The position numbers and the translations under genes are program-made. A DNA stretch of 64,000 nt from Phorcus lineatus. Taxonomy: Eukaryota > Mollusca > Gastropoda > Trochida > Trochidae. Location: NCBI GenBank assembly GCA_921293015.1, contig OV121081.1:26043158-26107157 (forward strand), given 5' to 3'. How positions within the stretch are numbered: position 1 is the first letter of the stretch; every line of letters starts with the position of its first letter. This document shows positions 60,821 to 64,000 of this stretch, one piece after another. The notes under the pieces are model-generated. The model was not told the origin of the DNA. It saw nothing but the letters and a program-made list of their open reading frames with translations, and ran no database searches.

Positions 60821-62027
60821 GTAAGATGATATTTGTTTAAAATATTTTATTGAGTGCGCATGAGAGCAAAGCTCACTTATACCCCCGCTTTTCAAAGTAG
60901 TAGAAGCTTCAGATACACATTTTGCACTTAGTCAAAATCCTTTTAAAAACCCTTGAAAATAACTTTAGCTTCACCCAAGCGTTCCATAAAGATAAAATCT
61001 ATCGTGTTCGGGGGAAGTAATTAACTTCCTGATTTAGTCATTATTTTAGTCAATTTTCCTTGGAAACCACATACAATGACATACAAATTGAGGCATATAA
61101 AAATAGGGATCATGGTTGACTTGTGTATATCTAAGTAGACAGGTGTAATATCTGTCCCTTTTGGAAAAAGGGGTCATGAAATATTCTAATCAGAGGAATA
61201 TGGAAAGTTGCATGTGAACATCATTGTGATTAAATGTGTCCTTACGTCCTAACAATTAGCATAGAAGCAAAAGTGAAAGTTGACATAAAATTATCTTAAC
61301 AATCGAAAACATTTTCAACAAGAAGTGGCAAGTCTACTTTTTGGGAAGATCGGTTTGATGGAGACGTGATATCAATGTCATAAATTCATGGTTAACATCA
61401 ATGCTTTACTGTGTTTTCTTGACGACTATTTGATTTTCAACGTTCTTTTCTACATGTTCTCGGCTAAATATTAGTTAGTGATTCCGATTATACCCACCTA
61501 TGGCCGCATCAAGCCTGAACATCCGCCGCCAGCTCAAAGAAATAGAATTTTAAAGTTAATTAACTTTTGGTAGGATGGAGATAAACTTCATTTATCGAAT
61601 CTAATCTAATACTTCTTTAGCCTGACTCAACATCTTTTTAGTTAGTAATCATATGTAAGACAGTTTCTTATTCTGGAAAATTAATTTTGTGAAGCTCTCA
61701 TAGATGTTCTATTATATACAAAATAAGCTCAAATCTGTTCCATATTGTTGGGAGTATGATTTATAGATGTATAAAAACCTGTAACCTCTACTGGGGCGCC
61801 GTAGAAACATATTTTCACTTACTCACCAGTCCGTAAACAGCCTTCAAAGCCGAAAATTTGTGTAGTGATTCTTGTTTAAGGGGATAATGATTTACAGTTT
61901 TAGTGACACTGTGCAACTTAAGATAAAATTTTTGAGGCTTGACGATGGACAGAGCAAATGTCTTTATTATCTAACGTCATCATACACAACAAATTTCAAT
62001 ACATATTTTTTAAATTTTACATTTAAG
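60821..62027 (+). other. Putative intron 2 of the lectin-like gene
   Basis: Starts GTAAGATG and ends CATTTAAG. About 1.2 kb, AT-rich, no embedded element recognised. Confidence 0.65.
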
Positions 62028-62194
62028 ATTTTACATGGATTAATCTCATCTACAACGAAGACGTCAAACAGTTCACCTGGGGTGATGGAGAGCTATTCCA
62101 GGACAATGAACAATGGGCGCCTTACGAACCAAGCAGGGGTAGACTTTTGGGTAAAGAAAATTGTGTTGATTTAAAATACACATTAAAACAATAA
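62028..62194 (+). CDS. C-type lectin-like gene, exon 3 (C-terminal half of CTLD, cut short)
   Basis: The acceptor TTTACATTTAAG/AT joins exon 2 in phase 1 to give FTWINLIYNEDVKQFTWGDG, ELFQDNEQWAPYEPSRGRLL and GKENCVDLKYTLKQ, then TAA. WINL, the FTW.DG turn, W..YEPS and NCVDL are hallmark CTLD motifs. EPS sits where EPN or QPD specifies the sugar and binds calcium, so mannose-type binding would be the first guess. The domain should continue with W.D..C....F.C; the stop comes about 15-20 residues too early and the last conserved cysteines are missing. A further exon outside the seen model, or loss of the end, would explain this. Confidence 0.85.
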
Positions 62195-63780
62195 GAAAAA
62201 GATATGTATATGGTACTGCACTACAGCCGAAAGAATCGAAGCATTAAACCTTTCACCCGCTGGGACCACTAGCGCCCCTACACTTACCTACCCTTTGATA
62301 CTTTGTTCATCGGTAGGAGAAATCAATTTTCCTCTAATTCATCCTTCAAACGAGCAAAACATCATTTACATTGGTATCAGTAATAATATAAATTTAAGAA
62401 TACAAATGAATCCAAAGGAAAAACAATTCGAGAGGTTGTGCCTTCATACTGTTAACTGATTTAAACGTTTTGAAGCTACCATCTTGATCGGTTATCGTAT
62501 AGGGATGAAAAGAACTGTGCCCAAACTGTTTGGTTAATACTTCCGTTCCTTCGGGATTTTACACAATAAAATTTTTTTTTTTGTAATATGAAATTATAGT
62601 GTTCATATGACATGAAATATAGTTTCACAATGTAAATATTACTTTTATTAATTACGCTTAAACAAATTTAGCATTAGCCTTATAATGAAAATAAAAAACA
62701 TTAGCAAAGGCAAGGCCATTTTAGATATACAATAAAAACCGTTTATTTCCTTGTGAAGTGCAAAAGTGCTTATGCTGTTCTTTACCAGCCTCAGTTATAT
62801 CTAACCTTGTAACGATCTGATACCTTCTGACATATCAACGTTGATGTAAGTTAGCCTTACGCTTATTTATAGCCTTACTAATGAAATGCATTAATGAATT
62901 ATGGCAGGTTTAAAAACTTTTGAGTGACATTTTCTCAACATAATAGACCTAACGACTGTTAAGTTGTGTAACATGTACATCGAAAATGAAGGAAATACTC
63001 ATTTAGGGCTGCAAAGTATGTGACCTTTTCTATAGTTGGCATTTTTTCATTTGATGTTCAGTGATGACCAATAAATCACAGACCGGAGATTTGCCACAGT
63101 TTGCATTTTGCTTTTAAAAACCTAAATAAATTCCACCATGTCTTTGTTATTCCTTTCTTCCTTGTTGATTGCATTACAGTTATTCAATGTACTGGATGTA
63201 CATTCCTTCGGGCTTAATATTTGATTAAATCATGAGGAAGGCAACCTAGATTCTTTATTTATTTCTATCTATATTAAACGATTTTTGATAAACTTAATTT
63301 GTTGAATGCAAATTAAATGTCGTGACTAAAGAATTTGGAGATAAAGTTAAAAGAATAAAAAAATGATTATTTCTGTTTCCTGATGTTTAATCGGACATTT
63401 GAATGAAGTTCATCTCACTTGGTTACCTAATGCTAACTATTTCACATGTTTATAAAAATACACAAAACATATGAAGCAAAAATGAAGGTGATTTCAGATT
63501 TCTATTGAAGGAAAAGGTTACTTGATTGAAATTGAATACAATTCTGGAAGAATCAACTTCGTTTCTGTTTTTTTAGTCCTTAACAATTTCTGATTACTCC
63601 TTTGTAGACTTAAACTGGCCTTTCATAAGTTTACATTTGTAAAAAAGGAAAAGCGTTTGCGTGACCATAAAGAAAAAAAAATGAAATATCTTATTCACAC
63701 AGTAGATGACCATTACTCCGTTTGTGTGAGAGAACATTATTGATTTTTAAAATATCTCGAAATTCTTAGAAAAAAAGTTG
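62195..63780. other. 3' flank of the lectin-like gene, no further exon seen
   Basis: I searched by eye for the missing end of the lectin domain (W.D..C....F.C) and did not find it. A possible polyadenylation hexamer AATAAA lies at 62565-62570, followed by a T-rich run. Confidence 0.4.
62565..62570 (+). terminator. Possible polyadenylation signal
   Basis: AATAAA about 370 bases after the TAA of exon 3, followed by a long T run. An ATTAAA at 62243-62248 is a nearer alternative. Frequent by chance in this composition. Confidence 0.25.
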
Positions 63781-64000
63781 AGGTGATGTGAGTTAGTGTT
63801 TAAGGCCGCTTTCAATATTATTTCACTTATATCGCGGCTGCTAGTATTATTGCAGGGAGAAAGTCTGCAACACCATTGTGGCTATGCATTGCGGTGAAAC
63901 CTGCGAGCAACGGCTGGAACTAGCGAACCATGGATGGTACTGCACTGAATTTCAGTGTAGCATTGCACCCAAATCTGGCTGCGTGTAGAACAGTTCTCTA
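63781..64000 (-). mobile_element. SINE family A, minus-strand copy running off the window
   Basis: Reverse complement of the family: the 3' side begins with TTTAAGGCCGC and TTATATCGCGGCTGCTAGTA, followed by CATTGTGGCTATGCATTGCG, GGTGAAACCTGCGAGCA, AACTAGCGAACCATGG, GTACTGCACTGAATTTCAGT and TGTAGAACAGTTCTCTA at the window edge. The tRNA-like head lies beyond position 64000. Confidence 0.9.

Overview
The window looks like AT-rich nuclear DNA of an invertebrate animal, most likely a mollusc and probably a gastropod. The base composition is roughly one third G+C by eye. There are no bacterial-style operons, and the little coding sequence present is split by GT..AG introns. Several short retroposons end in a GTTAAACCCCAACTCACTC-type tail that I associate with gastropod genomes; that placement is recollection plus inference, not a database match. 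No retrovirus-like, LTR or Polinton-type material was recognised.

The sequence is mostly intergenic or intronic and shaped by small transposable elements. From the left: 458-872 is an inverted-repeat MITE built from GTTTGACAAC units. 3335-4290 holds two old dispersed repeats. 6563-7215 has two unidentified coding-like stretches on the minus strand. 8346-9579 is a 1.2-kb inverted-repeat block that carries a coding-like minus-strand segment and has a second MITE nested in it. 14236-14936 is a tRNA-derived SINE split by a hAT-like MITE. 19.3-24.1 kb has several copies of a second SINE family, one inserted with a clean 13-bp duplication. 28.1-34.1 kb holds a tandem duplication, a decayed Tc1/mariner fragment and a structurally complete but frameshifted Tc1/mariner element with TA duplications. 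36.5 kb and 47.7 kb carry two copies of one MITE family, one with a 9-bp duplication. 41.7-43.0 kb has two tandem repeats. 49591-52958 is bounded by an inverted pair of palindromic motifs. 53.9-55.1 kb has another Tc1/mariner fragment and a full SINE.

The best candidate host gene is on the plus strand at about 56.8-62.2 kb. It has a TATA box, a signal-peptide exon with a short cysteine-bearing module, and two exons of a C-type lectin domain whose splice phases agree. Two features make it doubtful as an intact gene: the signal-peptide and cysteine frames are offset by one base in the first exon, and the lectin domain stops right after the NCVDL motif, before the last conserved cysteines. Its 3.5-kb first intron holds a hAT-like MITE remnant, a minus-strand SINE fused to an open frame with a membrane segment, and a LINE reverse-transcriptase scrap.

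The remaining long stretches show nothing I can support beyond AT-rich unique or very old repeat DNA. I ran no alignment or search; all homologies are by reading.
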